From Granulicoccus phenolivorans DSM 17626 = NBRC 107789 = JCM 15570 (GTDB lineage Bacteria > Actinomycetota > Actinomycetes > Propionibacteriales > Propionibacteriaceae), in the NCBI RefSeq assembly GCF_000423085.1, contig NZ_AUHH01000008.1, positions 62,001-126,000 on the forward strand: 64,000 nucleotides of DNA, given 5' to 3'. Each line of letters opens with the position of its first letter. Positions within the stretch are counted from its first letter, which is position 1. Under the pieces are notes generated by a model, which saw only the letters and a list, made by a program, of their open reading frames with translations, did not search any database and was not told the DNA's origin. The position numbers were made by a program, and so were the translations under genes. Shown here in pieces: positions 34,585-42,862 of the stretch.

Positions 34585-35412
34585 CTACTCCCGCGCCACG
34601 GCGTGGATGGCCCGGGCGACCGCATCGGGCCGATCCACCATCATCAGGTGCCGCGAGCGCGTCACCACCGTCTGCCGCGCGCCGAGCAGGGCGGCCAGCC
34701 GGGCCTGACAGGCGTACCGCGGGTCGGGTCGCTCGGCCGTCAGCACCGTCACCGGCAGCTCCGGCCACGGGTACGCCCGGCGTACCCCGAGCAGGTCCCA
34801 GGCCTGGGCCCGATAGGCGAAGAACTCCGCCACCGCCGCCGCCAGCGAGTCCGGATCGCTGTAGATCTCCTGGATCCGTTCCGGCCAGACATGGGTCATC
34901 TGCAGCCGACTCTGCTGCACCGCACTCACGTGATGCACCCACGCCCCGGCCCGGCGCAGCGGCCACCAGCCGCTCGCCCGACGCACCGCCCGGGCCGGCC
35001 ACAACGGGCCCGGGCCGGGATCGGTCGCCAGAAATTCCGCCGACGGCTCGACCAGCACCAACCCGGCCAGCCGTCCCGGGTACTGCCGCGCGTACGCCTC
35101 GGCATGGAACGCCGCCATCGAATGGGCCACCAGAATCAGCGGGGCTCCGACCTCCTCGACCAGCCCGGCCAGGGTGGCCACCTCCTGGGCCAGGGTCGGA
35201 AGCTCCCCGGGCCACGGCGTACCGAACAGTCCCGGCCGGTCGAAGGTCACCAACTCCTCGCGCCGCAGCCGGTCCAGCACCGGACGCCAGTGCTCGGCCG
35301 ACAGCCCGCAGCCGTTGCTGAACACCACCACCGGGCGCCCCTGGCCCCGCTGCCACCACTGGACCGGGCGTCCGCCGAACTCGGCGACGGCCTCCTTCAC
35401 CGCCACCGTCAT
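34585..35412 (-). CDS. Alpha/beta hydrolase coupled to lysX
   Basis: Serine hydrolase of 275 residues. The nucleophile elbow is ILVAHSMAAF (Ser near residue 108), with VTVLTAERPD carrying the likely acid and SRHLMMVDRP the catalytic His. It has no signal peptide. The ATG overlaps the lysX stop by four bases (ATGA), so it is made together with the lysyl-phosphatidylglycerol synthase. In other bacteria aminoacyl-phosphatidylglycerol synthases are paired with hydrolases that remove the amino acid from the lipid; this gene is a candidate for such a role, but the known ones are usually exported, and this one does not appear to be. Confidence 0.85.
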   Translation of the reverse strand: MTVAVKEAVAEFGGRPVQWWQRGQGRPVVVFSNGCGLSAEHWRPVLDRLRREELVTFDRPGLFGTPWPGELPTLAQEVATLAGLVEEVGAPLILVAHSMAAFHAEAYARQYPGRLAGLVLVEPSAEFLATDPGPGPLWPARAVRRASGWWPLRRAGAWVHHVSAVQQSRLQMTHVWPERIQEIYSDPDSLAAAVAEFFAYRAQAWDLLGVRRAYPWPELPVTVLTAERPDPRYACQARLAALLGARQTVVTRSRHLMMVDRPDAVARAIHAVARE

Positions 35413-38400
35413 CGCACCGGGCCCCGGGGACGTACCAGCGGGAAGGTGATCACATCGCGGATCGAGGTCCCGGTGATCATCATCACGATCCGATCCAGGC
35501 CCAGCCCGAGCCCGCCGGTGGGCGGCATCCCGTACTCCAGCGCCTCCAGGAAGTCCTCGTCCAGATCCATCGCCTCCGGATCACCACCGGCAGCCTTCAG
35601 CGACTGCTCGGTCAACCGCTCCCGCTGGATCACCGGGTCGGCCAGCTCCGAGTACGCCGTGCCCAGCTCCATCCCGAGACAGACCAGGTCCCAGCGCTCG
35701 GCCAGCCGCGGATCCTTGCGGTGCGGCCGGGTCAGCGGGGACACCGTCGCCGGGAAGTCCAGATAGAACGTCGGCGCGACCGTGTTCGCCTCGACCAGTT
35801 CGCCGTACAGCTCCTCCAGGATGGTGTCCCGGTCGTCGTCGGCGTCGACCTCGACCCCGCACCGCCGCGCGATCGCCAACAGCGTCTCCCGATCGGTGTC
35901 GGCCGTCACGGTCTGCCCGACCGCGGCGCTGACCGCATCGTTCACGGTGATCGCCGGCCACTCCCCCGACACGTCGAGGGTGACCTTCGCCCCGTCCGGA
36001 CCGGTCCCGCTGATCTCGCAGCGGCCGGTCGCGGCGACGATCGCGTTCTGGATCATCTGCCGGGTCAGGTGGCGCATGTCGGTGTAGTCGGCGTACGCCC
36101 GGTAGGCCTCGACCACGGTGAACTCCGGATTGTGGGTGGCGTCGGCCCCTTCGTTGCGGAAGTTCCGGCCGATCTCGAAGACCCGATCGACCCCACCGAC
36201 CAACAACCGCTTCAGGTGCAGCTCGGGCGCGATCCGCAGGAACAGGTCGACGTCGTAGGCATTGATGTGCGTCCGGAACGGCCGGGCATTGGCACCCCCG
36301 TGCACCGTCTGCAGGATCGGGGTCTCCACCTCCAGATAACCGTCGGCGCGCAGCGTGTCGCGTACCGCCCCGATCACCGCGGAGCGGGCCTGCAGCCGGT
36401 CCCGGGCGTCGGGGTTGATCGCCAGGTCGAGATAGCGACGGCGCACCCGGGTCTCGGGATCGGTGAGGCCGTGATGCTTGTCCGGCAGCGGCCGGATCGC
36501 CTTGCTGGTCAGCTGCCAGCCGTCGGCGAGCACCGAGACCGTCCCGGTCCGGGACCGCCCCATCGTGCCGTGCACCCCGACCTGGTCGCCGAGGTCGATC
36601 AGGTGCGCGAGCTTGCGCAGATCGGGGATCCGGTCCGCACTCAGCAGCACCTGGACATCCCCGGTCCAGTCCCGCAGATCGAGGAAGGACACCCCGCCGA
36701 AGTGTCGGATGCCGAGCACCCGACCGGCGATCCGCACCGCCGTTCCGGCCGGGGCCGCCACGGCGGCCCGGCAACTGGTGTCGGGCGCGAAATCGGCCGG
36801 GTACGCCTGCTCCCCCGCCGCGAGCACCCGGGCCCGCTTGGCCAGGCGTACCTCCACCTGCTCGGGCCGGTGGACCGTCACCGGCTCCGGGGCCGGGAGC
36901 GCGGCGGCCACCTGCTCCGGCGTCGGCGGCAGCGACTCCAGCGGCTCCCCGACCAGCCACCGCGGCAGGTCGATGAACCCCTCGGCGAACGCCGAGGCGG
37001 CACCGACCCGGGCAATGTCAGTGCCCTCGGGGAAGCACAGGAACCGGGCCACCCACTCCGGCCGGTACTTCACGTTGGAGCGGTACAGCGACTCGATCTG
37101 CCACCAGCGCGAGGCGACCAGCAGCAGCCGGCGCCACAGCCGCAGCAGGGGGCCGGCCCCGATCCGGGCGCCCTCCTCGAACGCGGAGCGGAACATCGCG
37201 AAGTTCAGCGAGACCCGCTGCACCTGGGGCTGCCCGGTCAGCAGTTCGGTGACCATCAGCTCGACCGCGCCGTTGTCGACCTCCGGGCTGCGCCGCATCA
37301 GGTCCAGGGAGAACCCGTCCCGCCCCCAGGGCACCAGCGACAGCAGCGCCGCCACAGCGCCGGTGTCGGGGAACAGTGTTTCCACCAGCAGGCAGTCCCC
37401 GTCCAGCGGGTCGCCGAGGCGGCCCAGCGCCATCGAGAAGCCGCGCTCGTCCTCGGTGTCGCGCCAGCTCTCGGCGAGTCGGCCCACCTCCTCGAGTTCG
37501 GCTGTCGTCAGTTCCCGGTGCCGGCGTACCCGCACGGTGTAGCCCCGTCGCTGCATCCGGTGCACGGCCTGACGGACCGGTTTCAGCTCCGGATGATCCA
37601 GCGAGTACGTGCGGGCCGACAGCACCGCTTCATCGCCCAGCGGCATCACCCGCAGCCCGGCGTGGGCCGCGTACGCCTCCGCCCCGGCCTCGGAGGCGCC
37701 GATCACCGCCGGCACCCAGCCGTAGCGGCCGATCTCGGCCTGCCAGGCCCGGATCGCGGCCGGCCAATGGACCCGCGGACCGATCGGGTCGCCGGAGGCC
37801 AGACAGGTGCCGAGCACGACCCGGTACGCCACCGCGGCCGACCCGTCCTCGGCGAAGCACCAGACCTTGTCCCGGCGGGTCGCGAAGTACGCCAGGGAAT
37901 CGTCCGGGGACTGCGCCACCAGGGCCCGGATCCGGACCTCGTCGGCCGGAGCGTTGACCGTCGCGGCCTGCCGGGAGCGCAGCAGGACCAGAACCGCGGC
38001 CAACACGGTCAGGGTCAGCAGGACGCCCAGGAGGTCGTCCAGCCATCGGGGCGTCCACACCGGCGGCACCGGGTCGCCGGTCATCCGGTGATACAACCAG
38101 ACCAACCGGGTCCGCGGCGGCTGCCCCTGGATCGGCAGCACCAGCACCAGGATCGTCCCGATCGCGGCGGTGATCAGCGCCCCCACCAGGGCGGTCAGGG
38201 CCGCCTTCCACAGATTGGCCGGCGGCACGTGCGCGGTGAACGCCCGCCGGTTCACCAGCAGGAGCACGATCAGGACCAGGTTCGCCGTGACCCCGACCAC
38301 CGCCCGGATCAGGATGCCGAGGTCGCCGTGCCGTTCGGTGGTCACATTCACCACCACGATGGTGACCACGTTCAACACCAGTTGCACGGTGAAGATGGCC

Positions 38401-38636
38401 GTGGCTGCCCACCACGCCAGCCGTTTGGCCCGGCCCAGCGCCACCCCGAGCAGCGCGAGCAGGGCAGCCATCGCCAGGGAGCCGACCCCCACCTCCAGGA
38501 ACAGCACCGAGAACCAGTTGGCCACCCCGCGCACCCAGTGCAGCGACCGGAAGAGCAGGAACACCAACTCCAGCACTGCGGCAAGATAGAACAGCCGGGC
38601 AAACCAGATCGGCGCCGAGCGCCAGCGCTTTCTCAC
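35409..38636 (-). CDS. lysX: Bifunctional lysyl-phosphatidylglycerol synthase/lysyl-tRNA synthetase
   Basis: A 1,075-residue fusion that charges tRNA-Lys and then moves lysine to phosphatidylglycerol, making the membrane less anionic and more resistant to cationic peptides. About six or seven membrane segments occupy residues 10-230; the MprF-type transfer domain follows (LAYFATRRDKVWCF, ERGFSMALGRLGDP, SLNFAMFRSAFEEGA, YRSNVKYRPEWVARF); an OB-fold lies near 620-710; and the class II LysRS core has FEIGRNFRNEGADATHNPEF and GLGLGLDRIVMMITG. This matches mycobacterial LysX throughout. The start is a GTG at 38636. Such hosts usually keep a separate lysS; none is in the window. Confidence 0.95.
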   Translation of the reverse strand: MRKRWRSAPIWFARLFYLAAVLELVFLLFRSLHWVRGVANWFSVLFLEVGVGSLAMAALLALLGVALGRAKRLAWWAATAIFTVQLVLNVVTIVVVNVTTERHGDLGILIRAVVGVTANLVLIVLLLVNRRAFTAHVPPANLWKAALTALVGALITAAIGTILVLVLPIQGQPPRTRLVWLYHRMTGDPVPPVWTPRWLDDLLGVLLTLTVLAAVLVLLRSRQAATVNAPADEVRIRALVAQSPDDSLAYFATRRDKVWCFAEDGSAAVAYRVVLGTCLASGDPIGPRVHWPAAIRAWQAEIGRYGWVPAVIGASEAGAEAYAAHAGLRVMPLGDEAVLSARTYSLDHPELKPVRQAVHRMQRRGYTVRVRRHRELTTAELEEVGRLAESWRDTEDERGFSMALGRLGDPLDGDCLLVETLFPDTGAVAALLSLVPWGRDGFSLDLMRRSPEVDNGAVELMVTELLTGQPQVQRVSLNFAMFRSAFEEGARIGAGPLLRLWRRLLLVASRWWQIESLYRSNVKYRPEWVARFLCFPEGTDIARVGAASAFAEGFIDLPRWLVGEPLESLPPTPEQVAAALPAPEPVTVHRPEQVEVRLAKRARVLAAGEQAYPADFAPDTSCRAAVAAPAGTAVRIAGRVLGIRHFGGVSFLDLRDWTGDVQVLLSADRIPDLRKLAHLIDLGDQVGVHGTMGRSRTGTVSVLADGWQLTSKAIRPLPDKHHGLTDPETRVRRRYLDLAINPDARDRLQARSAVIGAVRDTLRADGYLEVETPILQTVHGGANARPFRTHINAYDVDLFLRIAPELHLKRLLVGGVDRVFEIGRNFRNEGADATHNPEFTVVEAYRAYADYTDMRHLTRQMIQNAIVAATGRCEISGTGPDGAKVTLDVSGEWPAITVNDAVSAAVGQTVTADTDRETLLAIARRCGVEVDADDDRDTILEELYGELVEANTVAPTFYLDFPATVSPLTRPHRKDPRLAERWDLVCLGMELGTAYSELADPVIQRERLTEQSLKAAGGDPEAMDLDEDFLEALEYGMPPTGGLGLGLDRIVMMITGTSIRDVITFPLVRPRGPVR

Positions 38637-38684
38637 CGCCCCATTGTGCTCCCGATCCGGGAACCCGGAGGTCCGGGCGCGCAG

Positions 38685-40211
38685 CTAGTGCTCGCTCAGC
38701 GCCAGCCAGGCAGCGGCCCGGGCGGCGTCCCCGGCAGCGAGTCGGGCCTGCGCCGCCCGCTGGTCGGGGCCGGGATCGAAGCGGGCGGTCAGCTGATCGG
38801 TGGCGACCCGGCAGCGAATGTCGGCCTCGGCGCGGGCCAGTACCTCGGCGGCACCGGCGGGCCAGGTCGCCTCGACCTCGGCCGGCGGCAGTCCGCGCAA
38901 CTGGTAGCCGAAGCTGAGCACCGCGCAGGCGTACGCGCTGCGGGCCGGCGACCACTGCGGCAGGGGCGCCCCGAGCAGGCCGCGTCCCAGGCCCAGTTCC
39001 AGGTACGCCGTGCCCGCCGCGGCGGCGTCCCCACCCCGGATCACCCCCAACTCGGCAGCGAACAGGCGATCCTCGGGCCGGGCCCGGGCGATCCGGGCCA
39101 GGCCCGCGGCCAGTCGGGGATCCTCCCCGAGCCCGGTCAGGTTGGCGGTGGTCCAGATCGAGGTCAGCGCCAGCCCGGCCCCGCGGGTCAGCGGCACCTC
39201 GGCGAAGACGGTCAGGGCCCGGTCCACCAGGTCGGGGTCGCCGGTGCGCTGGTGCTCGGCGATCAGCGCCGGGATGCGCAGCGGGGTGAGCGGTCCGCTC
39301 GGCCGGTCCAGGTACTCCGCCAGCGCGGCCTCGACCGCCGCCGGGTCCCCGGTGCCGGCCCGATGGTGCTGCAGCACGATCGCCTCGGCGTCGGTGCGTA
39401 CGCCGGCCCCGAGCACCCGGCGGGCCTCCTCGGCTCCGATGTCCCAGCCGACCCCCGCCGCGGCGACCCGCAACCGGGTCACTCCGGCGGCGTCGGCGAC
39501 CCGGACGTCGACCGGCCCGACCCCCTCGGCGGCCACCTCCACCACACCGTCGACCGGCTCGGCGGTACGCCCGTTCTCGGTGATCACCGCATCGGGGTGC
39601 CGGATCAGGATCGGCTCCCGGCCGGTCGCGGTCAGCGTCGCCGGGAACCACCCCGGTTGGGTGGCGGCCAGCTCGCGCGGGGTGGCGTACCACTGGCCGG
39701 ACCAGGTGATCAGGTACTGCTGCCCGGGTTCCAGGACGAGGTCGCTGAGCATCAGCCAGTCGTCGTCGCGCCGCACATCGCCGCGGGTGAGCCGCAGCCC
39801 CAGCAGCGGGCCGCCCGGCACCGGGAAGGTCAGCAGCGCCCAGGCCCCGGCGGCGTGCGCCCAGGTCACCGTGTCGTGCGCGCCGCGCGCGTCCAGATGC
39901 ACCCGGGCCACCCGGATCGGCTCCTCGGTCGGATTCTCCAGGACCATCCGCCACGACCAGGTCCGATCGAAACCGTGTCGGGAGCGCCAGCGCAGCGGCC
40001 CGCAGCGACCGGCGTGGCCCACCTCGTCGGGATCGGTGGTGACCTCCTCGACCACCGGCCGGTGCGCGGTACCGGCGATGTCGACGCCGGCCAGGCCCAG
40101 GGTGAGCACCAGCAGCCGACCCTGATGGGTCACGTGCCGCAGCGTCCCGGCCGCATCGAACTCGAAGGTGGCGTCCTGCCAGGTGAGGGTGTGGGTCAGC
40201 GGCGCTGGCAT
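38685..40211 (-). CDS. Hypothetical protein, 508 residues, downstream of nei1
   Basis: Not recognised. From the ATG at 40211 the first 200 or so residues look beta-rich (TLTWQDATFEFDAAGTLRHV, WSWRMVLENPTEEPIRVARV), reminiscent of sugar-binding or galactose-mutarotase-like sandwiches; the last 200 are helical and Ala/Arg-rich, like a tetratricopeptide-style or alpha-solenoid region (AALAEYLDRPSG, ARARPEDRLFAAELG). There is no signal peptide or membrane segment. The gene overlaps the Nei1 stop by 16 bases, so the two are co-transcribed, but a repair function does not follow. Coding is well supported by codon bias. Confidence 0.78.
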   Translation of the reverse strand: MPAPLTHTLTWQDATFEFDAAGTLRHVTHQGRLLVLTLGLAGVDIAGTAHRPVVEEVTTDPDEVGHAGRCGPLRWRSRHGFDRTWSWRMVLENPTEEPIRVARVHLDARGAHDTVTWAHAAGAWALLTFPVPGGPLLGLRLTRGDVRRDDDWLMLSDLVLEPGQQYLITWSGQWYATPRELAATQPGWFPATLTATGREPILIRHPDAVITENGRTAEPVDGVVEVAAEGVGPVDVRVADAAGVTRLRVAAAGVGWDIGAEEARRVLGAGVRTDAEAIVLQHHRAGTGDPAAVEAALAEYLDRPSGPLTPLRIPALIAEHQRTGDPDLVDRALTVFAEVPLTRGAGLALTSIWTTANLTGLGEDPRLAAGLARIARARPEDRLFAAELGVIRGGDAAAAGTAYLELGLGRGLLGAPLPQWSPARSAYACAVLSFGYQLRGLPPAEVEATWPAGAAEVLARAEADIRCRVATDQLTARFDPGPDQRAAQARLAAGDAARAAAWLALSEH

Positions 40212-40999
40212 GTGGGGCACCAGTAGAGATTGCGCCCGACCAGTTCCCGGGTGCTGACCGGCGTACCGCAGACCAGGCAGGGCAGATCGGCGCGCCGGTA
40301 CACGTACACCTCTCCCCCGTGGTCGTCCACTCGGGGTGGGCGGCCCATCGCCTCGGGGGTGTGCTCGGGCGCGACGGTATCGATCCGGCCGATCCGCACC
40401 CCCTCGGTGAGCAGCCCCACCAGGTCGGTCCAGATCGCGTCCCACTGGGCCCGGGGCAGCTTGGCGCCGGGCAGCGCCGGATCGATGCCGTGGCGGAACA
40501 GCACTTCGGCCCGGTAGACGTTCCCGACCCCGGCCAGGACTGCCTGGTTCATCAGCAGTTCGCCGATCGATTTCGTCGAGGCGTGGATCTTCTTCCAGGC
40601 CTGCTCCGGGTCGGCGTCGGCGTGCAGCGGATCGGGCCCGAGTTTGCCGACCTTGGCCCGCAATTCGGCCGGGGTGAGGAGTTGGCACCGTTGCGGGCCG
40701 CGCAGGTCGGCGGCAATCCGGTCGTTGTGGATCCGCAGCCGGATCTGGCCGACCGGCGGGCGCAGCGGCGCGAAGGTGAAAGTGCCGATCAACCCGAGGT
40801 GGATCAGCACGATCCGGTCCTCGGCGAAGCGGGCCCAGACGAGCTTGCCGTGGGCGTCCGCCCCCTCGAACGCGGTCCGGTTGAGCAGCGCGGCCGCATC
40901 CGCGAACCGGCCCTGCGGGCTGGAGACCGTCGGCGCCACCCCGGCGAAGTGGGCATTCAGCTCATTCGCGATCCGGCGCAGGGTGTGACCTTCGGGCAT
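40196..40999 (-). CDS. Fpg/Nei-family DNA glycosylase, Nei1-like
   Basis: Bifunctional DNA glycosylase/AP lyase that removes oxidised bases. The 267-residue protein starts MPEGHTLRRIANEL, where Pro2 and Glu3 are catalytic. It has the H2TH helices near residues 140-180 (LLMNQAVLAGVGNVYRAEV) and a C-terminal zinc finger with CLVCGTPV and YWCPTCQRR. The PEGHTL start and SPQGRFADAA match the mycobacterial Nei1 subgroup rather than Fpg. The ATG at 40999 is fixed by the need for Pro2. It leads a two-gene operon with an unknown protein. Confidence 0.92.
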   Translation of the reverse strand: MPEGHTLRRIANELNAHFAGVAPTVSSPQGRFADAAALLNRTAFEGADAHGKLVWARFAEDRIVLIHLGLIGTFTFAPLRPPVGQIRLRIHNDRIAADLRGPQRCQLLTPAELRAKVGKLGPDPLHADADPEQAWKKIHASTKSIGELLMNQAVLAGVGNVYRAEVLFRHGIDPALPGAKLPRAQWDAIWTDLVGLLTEGVRIGRIDTVAPEHTPEAMGRPPRVDDHGGEVYVYRRADLPCLVCGTPVSTRELVGRNLYWCPTCQRR

Positions 41000-41057
41000 G
41001 CCTGACAGGCTAGGCCCTCGGCCCCCCGAATTCGGCACCGGCGCCTAGGCTGGGCGC

Positions 41058-41279
41058 ATGCCCGCGCACCGCACTCCCTCCCCCGACGTCGAGCCGCACG
41101 AATTCGGCCGCGACGGGGTCTCCGGCATCGTCAGCCTCGACCGGGCCCTGCGTGCCCGCGAGGTTTCCCGGCCGGCCCGCGCGGCGCGACCGACCCCCGG
41201 CCACCGCGACGACCCACTGCCGAACGCCGCCGAAGTGATCGCCGACCTGCAGGCGGCCGCCCGCGGCCGGCGCCGCTGA
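41058..41279 (+). CDS. Small hypothetical protein, 73 residues
   Basis: Not recognised. The frame begins with ATG at 41058, divergent from nei1, and ends eight bases before the next plus-strand gene. The protein is Arg/Ala/Pro-rich with a conserved-looking core GVSGIVSLDRALRAREVSRP and a basic C-terminus (AARGRRR). No signal, membrane segment or cysteine. Codon bias fits the neighbours. It could be a small nucleic-acid-associated protein; that is only a guess from charge. Confidence 0.6.
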   Translation: MPAHRTPSPDVEPHEFGRDGVSGIVSLDRALRAREVSRPARAARPTPGHRDDPLPNAAEVIADLQAAARGRRR

Positions 41280-41286
41280 TCCGGTC

Positions 41287-42090
41287 GTGCCTGTGCTGTC
41301 GCGTCGTACCCCGCTGTCGCGTCGTGCCCTGCTGGGCGCGTCCACCGGACTGGCCGTGCTCGCCCTGGCCGGCTGCACCGTGGACAACCCGCTGACCCGG
41401 GACCGGCCGACCCCGGTCCCCCAGAACTCCCTTCCGGGCTTCACCACCCTGGGCGGTGCGACGCTGCTCTACGAGGAGGATCGCCGGCCCCGCGAGTTCC
41501 ACCTCACCGCGGGCTTCCATGACCAGTTGGAGGCCTGGTACGCCGAGTGGAGCGAGTTGAGCGGACAGTCCGCCGACCGGATCCGCAGTTACGGCGCCTG
41601 GACCGAGGCGGCGACCAAGGGCACCTCGTGGCACAACGCCGGCCGCGCCTTCGATCTGTGTGCCCTGATGGCGAACGGGTCGGTGCTCGCCTCGATGCGG
41701 CGCGATCAGTGGCAGAACCCGGACGATCCGGCGATGCTGCGGCGGTACTGGGGGGTCGCCGCCAGTCTGCATCTGCATTTCGCGTACGTGCTGACCTACC
41801 TGTTCGACGCGAACCACAGCAATCACATCCACATCGACAATGCCGTCTCCGGTGCCGGCATGTCGACGTTCACCGGTCGCTCGAAGGTCCAGAACCAGGC
41901 CGTGCAGGCCCTCAGTACGCACGTGTGGGGCCGCCCCACCCCGATCAACGGGTCCTGGGACAGCCCCACCCAGCGCGAGGTGCGCTTCGTGCTGCGCAGC
42001 CGCAAACTCGGCGACGACCTCACCGCGCAGCCGGTCTGGCAGGCCTACCTGCGCGCGTCCGTACGCCGGGCGTACGGCACCGATCAGTGA
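41287..42090 (+). CDS. Exported extensin-like lipoprotein
   Basis: The 267-residue protein has a twin-arginine-type signal ([20 protein letters not shown]) ending in a lipobox Cys, so it is probably a Tat-exported lipoprotein on the outer face of the membrane. The mature part has [18 protein letters not shown] and [13 protein letters not shown], the two His-rich motifs of the extensin-like/D-Ala-D-Ala peptidase-like fold that bind zinc; cell-wall peptide cleavage is therefore possible. The start is a GTG at 41287. Its stop region overlaps the convergent gene by seven bases. Enzyme activity is inferred. Confidence 0.83.
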   Translation: MPVLSRRTPLSRRALLGASTGLAVLALAGCTVDNPLTRDRPTPVPQNSLPGFTTLGGATLLYEEDRRPREFHLTAGFHDQLEAWYAEWSELSGQSADRIRSYGAWTEAATKGTSWHNAGRAFDLCALMANGSVLASMRRDQWQNPDDPAMLRRYWGVAASLHLHFAYVLTYLFDANHSNHIHIDNAVSGAGMSTFTGRSKVQNQAVQALSTHVWGRPTPINGSWDSPTQREVRFVLRSRKLGDDLTAQPVWQAYLRASVRRAYGTDQ

Positions 42091-42746
42091 TCGGCGATGA
42101 CGAAGTTCGGCCCCACCGTCCGGGTGCGCTTCACCTCGAAGAACCCCTCGTACTCGGTCATCAGCTTGAAGCCGTCGAAGAGTCGACCGGCCTTTTCCCC
42201 CGCGGGGGCCGGGGAGATGACCGGGCCGAACAGGGCCATCCCGTTGATGTGCAGCACCGGCGTACCGACGTCATTGCCGACCGGATCCATGCCCTCGTGG
42301 TGGGACTTGCGCAGGGCGTCGTCATTGGCGTCGGTCAGCCCGACCTGGGCCAGTTCGATCGGCAGCTGGGTATCGGCCAGCGCGCGAATGGCGGTCTCCA
42401 GCTCCAGCGGGGATTCGCCCTCGGGATGGATCCGGGTGCCGACGTTGGTGTAGTAGGTGCGCAGCGTGTCCGGCCCGTACTGCTCACCGACCGCCAGGGC
42501 GACGCGGGCACCGGCCCAGGCCTGATCCATCCGGGCCCGGTAGTCGGGAGCCAGGTCGCGGCCCTCGTTGAGCACCGCCAGGCTCATCACGTGGAACACG
42601 GTGTGCACCGGGCGTACCTTCTCCACCTCGAGCATCCAGCGGGAGGTCATCCAGGCCCAGGGGCACATCGGGTCGAACCAGAAGTCGACCCGGGTCTGTT
42701 CATCGGCGGCTGCGGCATCGGGGGTCTGCGTCACGGCGTCAGTCAT
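42084..42746 (-). CDS. DsbA-family protein, mycothiol-dependent oxidoreductase type
   Basis: Cytoplasmic thioredoxin-fold protein of 220 residues like mycobacterial Rv2466c, a mycothiol-dependent nitroreductase. The active-site region is [20 protein letters not shown] (20 residues), followed by [27 protein letters not shown] and [17 protein letters not shown], all family-typical. Here the motif is C-P-W-A with a single cysteine in the whole protein, whereas the M. tuberculosis protein is reported with C-P-W-C, so this one would have to work as a monothiol with mycothiol. Start ATG 42746; there is no signal peptide. Confidence 0.87.
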   Translation of the reverse strand: MTDAVTQTPDAAAADEQTRVDFWFDPMCPWAWMTSRWMLEVEKVRPVHTVFHVMSLAVLNEGRDLAPDYRARMDQAWAGARVALAVGEQYGPDTLRTYYTNVGTRIHPEGESPLELETAIRALADTQLPIELAQVGLTDANDDALRKSHHEGMDPVGNDVGTPVLHINGMALFGPVISPAPAGEKAGRLFDGFKLMTEYEGFFEVKRTRTVGPNFVIADH

Positions 42747-42862
42747 GGCCCCAGCATAGGGGGCGGATTCGGACCCGGGACGGAATGCATTTGCCACCGG
42801 CGGGGCGATACTCTCGCACAACAAGTCAGACGGCTCACAGGGTCGAACAGGGAAGGCCACGG

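Noticed and set aside
35721-40226. A 1,501-codon open frame on the plus strand opposite lysX and the unknown 508-residue gene
   Set aside because: Both genes beneath it are well supported on the other strand; the frame has no domain, no ribosome site and biased Arg/Gly/Pro composition.
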